NCBI GenBank assembly: GCA_036506495.1 | Contig: DASXRQ010000015.1 | Coordinates: forward strand, 1-5,373 | Direction of reading: 5' to 3' | DNA: 5,373 nucleotides | DNA from: DASXRC01 sp036506495 | Lineage (GTDB): Bacteria; Actinomycetota; Actinomycetes; Mycobacteriales; Micromonosporaceae | Part shown: piece after piece, positions 1 through 5,097 of the stretch | Layout of the letters: each line of letters opens with the position of its first letter | Numbering within the stretch: position 1 is the first letter of the stretch | Made by a program: the position numbers and the translations under genes | Notes under the pieces: model-generated | Seen by the model: the letters and a program-made list of their open reading frames with translations, nothing else | Database searches by the model: none | What the model was told of the DNA's origin: nothing

Positions 1-37
1 GCTGCCGCAGCGCCTGCCGGCCGACGGCACGGAGTAG
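1..37 (+). CDS. possible C-terminal tail of an upstream gene (partial)
   Basis: Reading from base 2, eleven codons give LPQRLPADGTE followed by TAG at 35-37. Every third codon position is G or C, as expected for coding sequence in such a genome, but eleven codons are too few for any family assignment. The stop codon lies inside a 14-bp unit that is tandemly duplicated, so a second TAG appears at 49-51 in another frame. This is a weak call based only on codon bias. Confidence 0.25.
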   Translation, partial: LPQRLPADGTE

Positions 38-53
38 TCGGCACGGAGTAGTC
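25..53. repeat. 14-bp perfect tandem duplication
   Basis: The unit GGCACGGAGTAGTC occurs at 26-39 and again at 40-53 with no mismatch; base 25 extends the match by one. A 14-bp unit is not a multiple of three, so it shifts the reading frame. It looks like a recent slippage duplication at the end of the upstream gene. Confidence 0.8.
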
Positions 54-311
54 CCGGTGCGGACGCTCGCGCTGCGCGGTGGCGCGCGTGTCACGGTGGT
101 CGCGGCGCAGTGGTGCCACGCGTTCGCCCGTCGTCACACGCGGGGGGTGCAGCTGGAGCTGCGCGACGGTGAGCCCGGCCCGGTCCTCGGACGCACTGCG
201 GAACCCTGGCCGTCGCATGGCGATGGTGCGCATCGTCACGCCCAGGGCCCGGACCGTCACATGCCAGTCAACACACCCCGTACGCCAGTTACCGAACAAT
301 GGAGGAACGAC
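54..311. other. spacer without a supported gene
   Basis: The + frame of the DUF6069 gene stays open back to base 3, but its translation here is rich in Arg, His and Trp and resembles no family I know. A minus-strand frame starting at GTG 239 or ATG 233 is also open to the window edge (it includes MRTIAMRRPGFRSASEDRAG) and has high G/C at third positions. It has no clear ribosome binding site and is not recognisable. Neither is called as a gene. The end of the stretch must hold the promoter of the next gene, but I see no convincing -35/-10 pair. Confidence 0.4.
301..306 (+). promoter_or_regulatory. ribosome binding site of the DUF6069 gene
   Basis: GGAGGA lies five bases before the ATG at 312, an almost ideal Shine-Dalgarno sequence and spacing. 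It decides the start: the frame is open far upstream, but only this ATG has such a site. A second ATG at 321 is placed less well. Confidence 0.85.
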
Positions 312-767
312 ATGAACAGCATGAATGACACCGGGGTCGTCGCGGGCCCGGCATCGGGCCAGACCAGCCACACCCACCGACTCCGCGGGCTCGCCGTCAC
401 CGGCTTCATTGCCACGCTCGCAGCGATGGTGGCCACCACCCTCGCCGCTGCGCTTGCCCAGGCCGTTGGCGTCGACTTCGAGGTCCCCGATGGTGGCCAG
501 ACGATCCCGTTGTCCGGGTTCGCCGTGGTGACCGGCTTCTTCTCGGTCGTGGGCATCGTCATTGCCGTCGCTCTTCTTCGTTGGAGCGCTCGCCCCGCCG
601 AGCGATTCGTGTGGACGGCAGTGTCGCTCACCGCGATCTCGTTGGTCCCGCCCCTGCTCTCCGGGGCAAACACCGCCACCACCACCGCCCTCCTCGGGCT
701 ACACCTCGTCGCTGCGACGGCGATGATCCCCACCCTGGCGCGGAGCCTCCGCACCCGGACCGATTGA
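312..767 (+). CDS. DUF6069-type four-helix membrane protein
   Basis: This is a 151-residue protein with four predicted membrane helices, at about residues 28-52, 69-90, 98-118 and 124-144. The short hydrophilic N-terminus and the Arg-rich C-terminal tail probably lie in the cytoplasm. The pattern matches actinobacterial DUF6069 proteins: a GVDFEVP-like segment after helix 1, an SLVPPL motif in helix 3, a small polar Asn-Thr-Ala-Thr loop, then LLGLHLVAA in helix 4. The length is usual for the family. Members have no established function; they are small integral membrane proteins. The start at 312 is set by the GGAGGA site at 301-306, although the frame is open well upstream. The gene stands alone and faces the MFS/zinc-finger gene convergently across a 313-bp gap, so no operon partner is visible. 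Family assignment is from memory of the pattern, not a search. Confidence 0.8.
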   Translation: MNSMNDTGVVAGPASGQTSHTHRLRGLAVTGFIATLAAMVATTLAAALAQAVGVDFEVPDGGQTIPLSGFAVVTGFFSVVGIVIAVALLRWSARPAERFVWTAVSLTAISLVPPLLSGANTATTTALLGLHLVAATAMIPTLARSLRTRTD

Positions 768-809
768 CGATCCCGCAACGGGACAACGCGCGGCGCAAGG
801 GCGTGCGCA

Positions 810-848
810 CTGACGTGGCCCCCGGTGCTGACGTGGCTCCCGGTGCTG
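810..848. repeat. 18-bp tandem repeat, two copies plus three bases
   Basis: The unit CTGACGTGGCYCCCGGTG occurs at 810-827 and 828-845 with one mismatch (C against T at the tenth base), and the first three bases of a third copy follow. It lies in the non-coding convergent spacer 43 bases after the DUF6069 stop codon. Confidence 0.8.
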
Positions 849-966
849 CCACCCTCCATTCCAGGTTCCTTTTCTTGGTCAATTCGAAAGCTGAGTCGCG
901 TGTGCGAAGAAGCACAGGGCACCCTCAGGGATGAAGACCAAACGCCATCCGCTTCGGTCGGGGCGC

Positions 967-981
967 ACCGGGTACCCCGGT
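967..981. terminator. weak candidate hairpin between convergent genes
   Basis: ACCGGG and CCCGGT form a perfect 6-bp stem around a 3-base loop (TAC). Its position between two convergent genes suits a bidirectional terminator, and U-tract-less hairpins are common in actinobacteria. The stem is short and chance is a real alternative in such GC-rich DNA. Confidence 0.2.
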
Positions 982-1080
982 CGGCTCCTGCGCGGCGGTA
1001 CGCCTGCGGGAGGCTGCCACGCCCGTAGCCGGCGGGGCAGGGAGCGCTGTTTGTGACGTGGGAGGTTGGAATAGGCTCAT

Positions 1081-2523
1081 TCATCGTCTGTCGGGAAGGG
1101 GTGTCTCACCGGTCGGGCTGGTCTGGAGGGCGCGGATGGTGAGCCCGATCTGGCGGACGTACTCGTCGCAGCCGTCACAGCCGGCGAGGTGTCGCTGGAA
1201 CGTGTCCTTGAGGTCGGGTGGGAGGACGTCGTCGAGGTAGTGGGTGACGAGCTCGACGAGCTCTTTGCAGGCGAACTCGTCCGGCCGCGCCCCGACGTCC
1301 CCGGTCGCCGTCGGAAGCGGCTTGGGGTGAGCACGCAGCACGGACGCGATCAGCAGAAGCCCGATGAGCAGGGCGGCCGCGGTCAGGAACCAGCCGGCCC
1401 GCTGCACTCCGTGGCTGCGGGCAAACCAACCGAACACCAGCGAGAATGGCAGGAACAGGATCCAGGAGAGCGTGCCGACGCCGGACGAGATGCCAGTTCG
1501 GAGGTTGGAAGACACCCCGTCGTGCAGGAGTTTGCCGGCATGGATGCTGATGATCGCCAGTAACAACGCGAGCACGGTCTGAGCAGCGATCACGGCGGCC
1601 AGCGAACTTGTCTGTGTGACGGCGAGTGCGGCAGCCGGCGCGGACAGCGCGAGCAGGATCGCGGTAGTGCGGTGGTCTACGTGCAACTTGCCCGCGAGGT
1701 AACCGCCGACGCCGAGCGTGGAGACCAGTGCCGCCCAGTACGGGCCGAACAGCGCGGCCGGCGCGGCAAGGACAACGAGCCAGAGCGGGCCGAACTCGAA
1801 TACGGCTTGGGACAGCAGGCCCACGAGCGCGGCCAGCAGCATGACCTGCCGCACCCGCGGCTCGCGGATCATGGTCCGATAGGTGAGCGCGACATGGCTC
1901 CGCAACGAGACGGGTTCTGCGGTGCGGTGCAGGCGCGGCTCATCGAAGCGCAGGAACGCCGCGATCGCGATGGCGATGAATGGGAGCGTGGCGAAGTAGG
2001 TGAGTCGGACCGAGAACCAGCCAGCGAGTACGCCGCCGGCGAGCGCGCTCGCCACGAATGCGCCGCTTTCGACCATCCGAACGCGGCCGATCCAGGTCTC
2101 GTACTGGTCGCTCGAGCCCGTTTCCTCAAGGACGACGTCATAGACGACGCTGTCGACGGTGCCGGAGCTGAGCGCGAAGTAGACACCCAGGATCATCGCC
2201 GCGGCGATGTAGGTCGGGACGTTCGCGCTGAGTCCGCCCAGCAGCGAACTTCCGATCAACGCGATGCTGGCGCAGACCATAATCAGGTTTCTGCTCCAGC
2301 GGTCGGCGAGAATGCCCGACGGCACCTCGAGCAGCGGGACGACGGCGGCATACGCCGCTGCCATGATGGCGACCGAGCGAGGTGTGAACCCGATCTGCGT
2401 CATGAACAGCTTCTCGACCGGGACCCACAGGATGACGCCTTGGAGCCCAATCGCCACCTGCAGCGGCAACAGCCGACGCGTGAGCGTACGCGGCACCGCG
2501 GCGACCGCGAGCGCCGTGCTCAC
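1081..2523 (-). CDS. MFS permease fused to a C-terminal zf-HC2 anti-sigma-like zinc finger
   Basis: This is a 480-residue protein. Residues about 18-397 are a Major Facilitator Superfamily permease with twelve likely membrane helices and a clear motif A (GILADRWSRN, residues 70-79) in the loop after helix 2. A linker rich in Pro and Gly (398-416) leads to a zinc-finger domain at about 415-466: C419, then H445, C449 and C452 as HLAGCDGC, with the preceding ELVELVTHYLDD helix. This is the signature of zf-HC2 (ZAS) anti-sigma factors that normally partner ECF sigma factors. A 12-helix MFS has both ends in the cytoplasm, so the finger would face RNA polymerase and sigma. The gene starts with GTG at 2523, has a GGAAGG site at 2530-2535, and overlaps the sigma-like stop by 4 nt (GTGA). 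Substrate is unknown; drug-type efflux is only a guess. The fusion is one uninterrupted frame. Confidence 0.88.
   Translation of the reverse strand: MSTALAVAAVPRTLTRRLLPLQVAIGLQGVILWVPVEKLFMTQIGFTPRSVAIMAAAYAAVVPLLEVPSGILADRWSRNLIMVCASIALIGSSLLGGLSANVPTYIAAAMILGVYFALSSGTVDSVVYDVVLEETGSSDQYETWIGRVRMVESGAFVASALAGGVLAGWFSVRLTYFATLPFIAIAIAAFLRFDEPRLHRTAEPVSLRSHVALTYRTMIREPRVRQVMLLAALVGLLSQAVFEFGPLWLVVLAAPAALFGPYWAALVSTLGVGGYLAGKLHVDHRTTAILLALSAPAAALAVTQTSSLAAVIAAQTVLALLLAIISIHAGKLLHDGVSSNLRTGISSGVGTLSWILFLPFSLVFGWFARSHGVQRAGWFLTAAALLIGLLLIASVLRAHPKPLPTATGDVGARPDEFACKELVELVTHYLDDVLPPDLKDTFQRHLAGCDGCDEYVRQIGLTIRALQTSPTGETPLPDRR
1126..1281 (-). other. zf-HC2/ZAS-like domain-coding segment of the MFS fusion
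   Basis: This segment encodes residues 415-466 of the fusion. All four metal-ligand candidates are present: C419, H445, C449 and C452, with the usual H-x3-C-x2-C spacing. The helix before it (ELVELVTHYLDDVLP) and the segment after it (EYVRQIGLTIRAL) resemble stand-alone anti-sigma proteins encoded after ECF sigma genes. In ZAS proteins this fold wraps between sigma regions 2 and 4 in the cytoplasm; whether it still binds zinc or a sigma here is inference. Confidence 0.8.
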
Positions 2524-2945
2524 CGGTCACCTTCCGGGGCGAAGTGGCGGGCGAGGCGTTCCCGTAGCCTCGCCCGGGCCCGGTTGAGGATCACTCGCTG
2601 CTGCTGCGGAGTCAGGCCGAGCCGCTCGCTGACCTCGTCGGCATCGCGGTCGAGCGCATCGCGGGCGATGACCACCGCACGCCAGGTGGCCGGCAACTCC
2701 TCGATCGCGGCGGCGAGCGTGTCCCGCACGTCCGCGCCGGCAGGACCGGCGGGATCGACCACCGGCCACGGGTCTGGGAATCTGCGCCAGTGGTGCGGGA
2801 ACGGCTCGCCGGCCTCCTGAAACTCCGACTCCGGAACCGTGGGCGTCCTCGCGAACCACCGCGCCGTCCAACGCGCGAACCGATTACGCGGCTCCTCACC
2901 GCGCAGCGCGGTGTTCGCCGCCGCCCGCGCCAGCCACCCCGTCAT
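2520..2945 (-). CDS. truncated ECF sigma factor-like protein (region 4, almost no region 2)
   Basis: This is a 141-residue protein against about 170-200 for a normal ECF sigma factor. Residues 1-15 (MTGWLARAAANTALR) resemble the end of region 2, where ECF proteins read like GWLxxIAxNTAL. A linker follows with the EFQEAGEPFPHHW motif (41-53) found in one ECF subgroup, then region 4 at about 74-133 with its helix-turn-helix (DADEVSERLGLTPQQQRVIL, 101-120). Regions 2.1-2.3, which bind the core polymerase and melt the -10 element, are absent, and no homologous sequence precedes it in frame. The ATG at 2945 forms an ATGA overlap with the SRPBCC stop. There is no Shine-Dalgarno sequence, so translation probably depends on coupling. 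An alternative TTG start at 2987 adds no sigma-like residues. It could be a decayed sigma gene, a DNA-binding regulator, or a decoy for the downstream anti-sigma domain. Confidence 0.75.
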   Translation of the reverse strand: MTGWLARAAANTALRGEEPRNRFARWTARWFARTPTVPESEFQEAGEPFPHHWRRFPDPWPVVDPAGPAGADVRDTLAAAIEELPATWRAVVIARDALDRDADEVSERLGLTPQQQRVILNRARARLRERLARHFAPEGDR

Positions 2946-3400
2946 GGCGAGACCAGCCGGGCGAGGTTGTCGAAGGATCCCTCCCAACCCTCGCGGTGCG
3001 ACTCACGACTCTGCTCGTCGACCAACCCGTGGTTGGTCATCACGACCGTGGTCGTCCCATCCGGATGCTCGGCGAAATCGATCTCGACGAGCTGGACGCC
3101 CTCGGCGACGTCGGGTCGGTCCCAGGTCCACGTGAAGACGAGCCGAGTCGGAGGCGTGATTTCGCGGTACTCGCCGCCCCCACCGAAGTCCTCGCCGTCC
3201 GGGCTGCGCATCACGAGCCGCAGCCGGCCACCGACGCGTAGGTCGACCTCGGCGACGGGCGTGTCCCAGTCCGCGCCGGGCGGATACCAGCGGCGCAGCA
3301 GCTCGGCGCTCGTCCAGGCCTCGAACACGTCCTGGGCCGGCGCGGCGAACGTGCGCTCAATGCGGATCGACGTCGCGTCCTGACGCTGCGGTTCGGTCAC
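2942..3400 (-). CDS. SRPBCC / AHSA1-type ligand-binding protein
   Basis: This 152-residue protein has the full length of the AHSA1 (Aha1 C-terminal-like, START/Bet v1-fold) family. It shows the family's hallmarks: IRIERTFAAPAQDVFEAWT at the N-terminus (residues 12-30), the LLRRWYPPG segment at 34-42, a GGRLRLVMRSPDG strand pair (58-69), FTWTWD (89-94), TTTVVMTNHGLVDE (116-129) and the closing helix with EGWEGSFDNLARL (138-149). These proteins form a hydrophobic cavity that binds small lipophilic molecules in the cytoplasm; the ligand here cannot be told. The GTG start at 3400 has a strong GGAAGGAG site (3406-3413, 5-nt gap) and overlaps the ArsR stop by GTGA. ArsR-SRPBCC pairs are common in actinobacteria. 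Its stop overlaps the next gene's ATG. Confidence 0.9.
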   Translation of the reverse strand: MTEPQRQDATSIRIERTFAAPAQDVFEAWTSAELLRRWYPPGADWDTPVAEVDLRVGGRLRLVMRSPDGEDFGGGGEYREITPPTRLVFTWTWDRPDVAEGVQLVEIDFAEHPDGTTTVVMTNHGLVDEQSRESHREGWEGSFDNLARLVSP

Positions 3401-3714
3401 GGCTGCTCCTTCCGTTCGCTGAGGAGGTCATCGACTGCGTCGAACATCCGCGTCCACACGACGCGCTGACGATCGAGCCACTCGGCCGCCTCGACGAGCG
3501 GCGCGACATTCAGGTCGAGGTGGTGCGTGCGGCCTTCTACCCTGCGCACGACTACGCCCGCCCTCTCGAGCACCTTCAGATGCTTCGAGATCGTCGGCTT
3601 CGAGACCCCGAAGCCGCGCGTCACGACACCCACCGTGGACGGGCCGTGAGCGAGGCGCTCCACGATCCCGCGGCGGATCGGGTGGGCAACCGCCCTGAAC
3701 GGATCGTTAGCCAT
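3397..3714 (-). CDS. ArsR-family winged-helix repressor
   Basis: This 105-residue protein is a typical small ArsR/SmtB-fold dimeric repressor. It opens with DPFRAVAHPIRRGIVERLAHGP (residues 4-25), has a helix-turn-helix at about 26-50 with recognition helix SKPTISKHLKVLERAG, and a beta-wing VVVRRVEGRTHHLDLN (54-69). A long C-terminal helix (70-100) should dimerise. It lacks the Cys-x-Cys metal-binding motif of ArsR and has no cysteine at all, so metal sensing is unlikely. This fits the subgroup paired with SRPBCC proteins. The ATG at 3714 has no Shine-Dalgarno sequence but lies about 7 nt past a TATAGT hexamer, which suggests a leaderless transcript. It is the first gene of the four-gene operon and probably represses it through the dyad at 3706-3723. 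Confidence 0.92.
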   Translation of the reverse strand: MANDPFRAVAHPIRRGIVERLAHGPSTVGVVTRGFGVSKPTISKHLKVLERAGVVVRRVEGRTHHLDLNVAPLVEAAEWLDRQRVVWTRMFDAVDDLLSERKEQP

Positions 3715-3723
3715 TCAGCTAAC
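3706..3723. promoter_or_regulatory. candidate ArsR operator dyad over the start codon
   Basis: GTTAGC and GCTAAC form a perfect 6-bp inverted repeat with a 6-base spacer. The spacer contains the ArsR initiation codon, and the right arm overlaps the last bases of the putative -10 hexamer. A dimeric winged-helix repressor bound here would block its own promoter. Autoregulation is typical of ArsR proteins; the binding itself is inference. Confidence 0.5.
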
Positions 3724-3727
3724 TATA
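3722..3727 (-). promoter_or_regulatory. -10 hexamer of the ArsR operon, likely leaderless
   Basis: On the minus strand TATAGT (consensus TATAAT) ends 7 bases before the ArsR ATG, which places transcription initiation at or next to the A of that ATG. No Shine-Dalgarno sequence is present. Leaderless mRNAs are common in actinobacteria. No TTGACA-like -35 is seen at the expected distance, where the sequence is GTGGCG. Confidence 0.5.
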
Positions 3728-3735
3728 CCGCGTAC
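3726..3735 (-). repeat. left copy of an inverted 10-bp motif at the ArsR -10
   Basis: On the minus strand this reads GTACGCGGTA and runs into the TATAGT hexamer. The identical 10-mer occurs on the plus strand at 3793-3802 against the -10 of the divergent permease gene. The pair is a 10-bp inverted repeat separated by 57 bases. Confidence 0.7.
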
Positions 3736-3792
3736 CGAGGCCACCGCCACCCCGGTGCCGGTGCCGCGCGAGGGGCCGGTTCCTTTCCTGCC

Positions 3793-3802
3793 GTACGCGG
3801 TA
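3793..3802 (+). repeat. right copy of the inverted 10-bp motif at the permease -10
   Basis: GTACGCGGTA on the plus strand, running into TAGGGT. It is an exact inverted copy of 3726-3735. In both places the last two bases of the motif are the first two of the -10-like hexamer and both hexamers end in GT, so the alignment with the promoter is the same. Confidence 0.7.
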
Positions 3803-3806
3803 GGGT
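3801..3806 (+). promoter_or_regulatory. -10-like hexamer of the second MFS permease
   Basis: TAGGGT is a fairly common -10 variant in high-GC actinobacteria and would start transcription near 3813, giving a leader of about 16 nt that holds the GGGAGG site. A -35 is not clear; TTCCTT at 3780-3785 is a weak match with a short 15-bp spacer. Confidence 0.35.
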
Positions 3807-3818
3807 CGGCGCCGACTC

Positions 3819-3824
3819 GGGAGG
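3819..3824 (+). promoter_or_regulatory. ribosome binding site of the second MFS permease
   Basis: GGGAGG lies four bases before the GTG at 3829. It decides the start: the same frame stays open back to 3520 across the antisense of ArsR, but that extension encodes no MFS sequence and crosses the ArsR promoter. Confidence 0.7.
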
Positions 3825-3828
3825 CCTC

Positions 3829-5067
3829 GTGACCGATGATCGTCAGGCCGAGCCTGCCGCCACGTCCGACCGGTGGCTGACCACGGGCGTCGCCGGGGTC
3901 GCGGCCGCCAGCTTCTTCTCCGACGCCGGCCACGAGATCACCACGGCGGTATTGCCGTCGTTTCTGACTGGCACCCTGCACGCCGGCGGCGGCGCGCTGG
4001 GCGTGATCGAGGGCGCCAGCGACGCCCTGATCGGCGTGTCCAAGCTGGTCGGCGGGCCGCCTGCCAACGACCCAGGCGCGCGGGCCCGGCTCGCCCGGGG
4101 CGGCTACCTCGGCACCGCCGTACTGGGCGGGGGCATCGGGCTGGCGCAAGCGGTGTGGCAGGTCGGCCTCCTGCGCGCCGGGTCGTGGGTGGCGCGGGGC
4201 CTGCGATCCCCGTCCCGGGACGCGTTGCTTGCCTCACTCGCACCGGGTTCGGCGCGAGGACGGGCGTACGGGCTGGAACGCGCCGGGGACAACCTCGGCG
4301 CGCTGGTCGGACCGCTCCTGGCCGCCGCGCTGGTGGCACTGGTCGGGCTCCGTTCCACGCTGCTGTTGGCGGCGGTGCCCGGCCTGTTCGCCGCGGCCGC
4401 GATCACGTTCGCCGGCCGGCAGGCCGCCCACGTGGTGACCACGCCCGCCGGACGGCGACGACTGCAGCTGCACCTGGCCGAGCTGCGCCAGGCCGGGCTG
4501 CTCCGTGCGTTGGTGCCGGTGGTGCTGTTCGAGTGCGGCAACGTCGCCACCACGCTGCTGATCCTGCGGGCAACCGACCTGCTGCACAGCGATGGGCGGG
4601 GCCTGACCGCGGCCACCTCGGCGGCGATTCTGCTCTACGCCGGCCATAACGCGGCCGCGGCTGCGGCGTCGCTGGCCGGCGGCACGCTTATCGACCGGTA
4701 CGGCCCGAGACCGGTGTTCGCCGCGGGCGCCGCGGCGTACGTGCTCGCCTACGCCGGATTTGCTGCCGGCCCGGCGGGCTGGCCGGCGCTGCTCGTCGCG
4801 TTCGCGCTGGCCGGAACCGGCATTGGGCTGGCCGAGACGGCCGAGTCAACGCTGGTCGCTGTGGCGCTGTCGGACCGGCTGCGTGGCAGCGGCTTTGGGC
4901 TGCTCGGTGTCGTGCAGGCCGGCGGCGACTTCGCGTCCTCGGCTGTGGTCGGTCTACTGTGGGCAATCGGCTCACCTGCGGTCGGGTTCGGCTATGCGAC
5001 CGCATGGATGGCCGGAAGCCTGGCCGTCGCCACGCTCGCTGGGCCACGCAACGTCGACCGCCATTGA
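3829..5067 (+). CDS. MFS permease, 12-helix
   Basis: This 412-residue protein has about twelve hydrophobic helices from residue 18 to the end, the usual size for an MFS permease. Its N-half carries the markers of a family of predicted MFS exporters: SFFSDAGHEITTAVLPSFL in helix 1 (28-46), LGVIEGASDALIGVSKLVGG (57-76), WVARGLRSPSRDALLA (120-135) and RAYGLERAGDNLGALVGP (145-162). The helix 2-3 loop reads GGPPANDPGARAR, a degenerate motif A without the usual Asp-Arg, while the C-half copy is good (GGTLIDRYGPRPV, 284-296). Acidic E232 in the C-half and D32/E36 in helix 1 are candidate coupling residues. Substrate is unknown. Transcription is divergent from the ArsR operon across 114 bp, with a shared motif at both promoters. 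It does not resemble the other MFS protein closely, so recent duplication is unlikely. Confidence 0.88.
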   Translation: MTDDRQAEPAATSDRWLTTGVAGVAAASFFSDAGHEITTAVLPSFLTGTLHAGGGALGVIEGASDALIGVSKLVGGPPANDPGARARLARGGYLGTAVLGGGIGLAQAVWQVGLLRAGSWVARGLRSPSRDALLASLAPGSARGRAYGLERAGDNLGALVGPLLAAALVALVGLRSTLLLAAVPGLFAAAAITFAGRQAAHVVTTPAGRRRLQLHLAELRQAGLLRALVPVVLFECGNVATTLLILRATDLLHSDGRGLTAATSAAILLYAGHNAAAAAASLAGGTLIDRYGPRPVFAAGAAAYVLAYAGFAAGPAGWPALLVAFALAGTGIGLAETAESTLVAVALSDRLRGSGFGLLGVVQAGGDFASSAVVGLLWAIGSPAVGFGYATAWMAGSLAVATLAGPRNVDRH

Positions 5068-5097
5068 CCACAAACGGATTATCAGCACGTCACGCTA

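Larger units (their letters stand above)
768..1080. other. convergent intergenic spacer, no gene
   Basis: These 313 bases separate the stop of the DUF6069 gene from the stop of the MFS/zinc-finger gene. I see no gene with a plausible start and family. It contains an 18-bp tandem repeat (810-848), a short hairpin at 901-916 (TGTGC, six-base loop, GCACA) nested inside CTGAG/CTCAG at 891-895 and 924-928, and a GC hairpin at 967-981. No U-tract follows any of them, so terminator assignment is weak. Translations in either direction are low-complexity Arg/Pro/Ala and look like shadows of GC-rich DNA. Confidence 0.6.

Noticed and set aside
1..239. A minus-strand frame open from GTG 239 to the window edge
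   Set aside because: Third positions are GC-rich, but other frames here are similarly biased. There is no ribosome binding site and no recognisable motif, so it is recorded only as a possibility within the spacer entry.
57..311. N-terminal extension of the DUF6069 protein by 85 residues from GTG 57
   Set aside because: The added residues are polar and unlike the family. The ideal GGAGGA site at 301-306 places the start at 312, which gives the family's usual length.
257..1084. A 275-residue minus-strand open frame opposite the DUF6069 gene and across the spacer
   Set aside because: It has no recognisable domain, no ribosome binding site, and is antisense to a convincing membrane protein with a strong Shine-Dalgarno sequence.
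1672..2820. A 382-residue open frame on the plus strand opposite the MFS fusion and the sigma-like gene
   Set aside because: It is a low-complexity Arg/Asp/Glu/Gln-rich translation with no family likeness, lies fully antisense to two well-supported genes, and crosses their boundary without regard to it. Such long antisense frames are expected in GC-rich DNA.
2942..3714. A metal-resistance (arsenic-type) reading of the ArsR gene
   Set aside because: The repressor has no cysteines and no metal-site motif, and its partner is a SRPBCC protein rather than an arsenate reductase or arsenite pump.
3520..3828. N-terminal extension of the second MFS permease back to 3520
   Set aside because: The extension is antisense to ArsR and crosses the divergent promoter region; the MFS homology and the GGGAGG site support GTG 3829.
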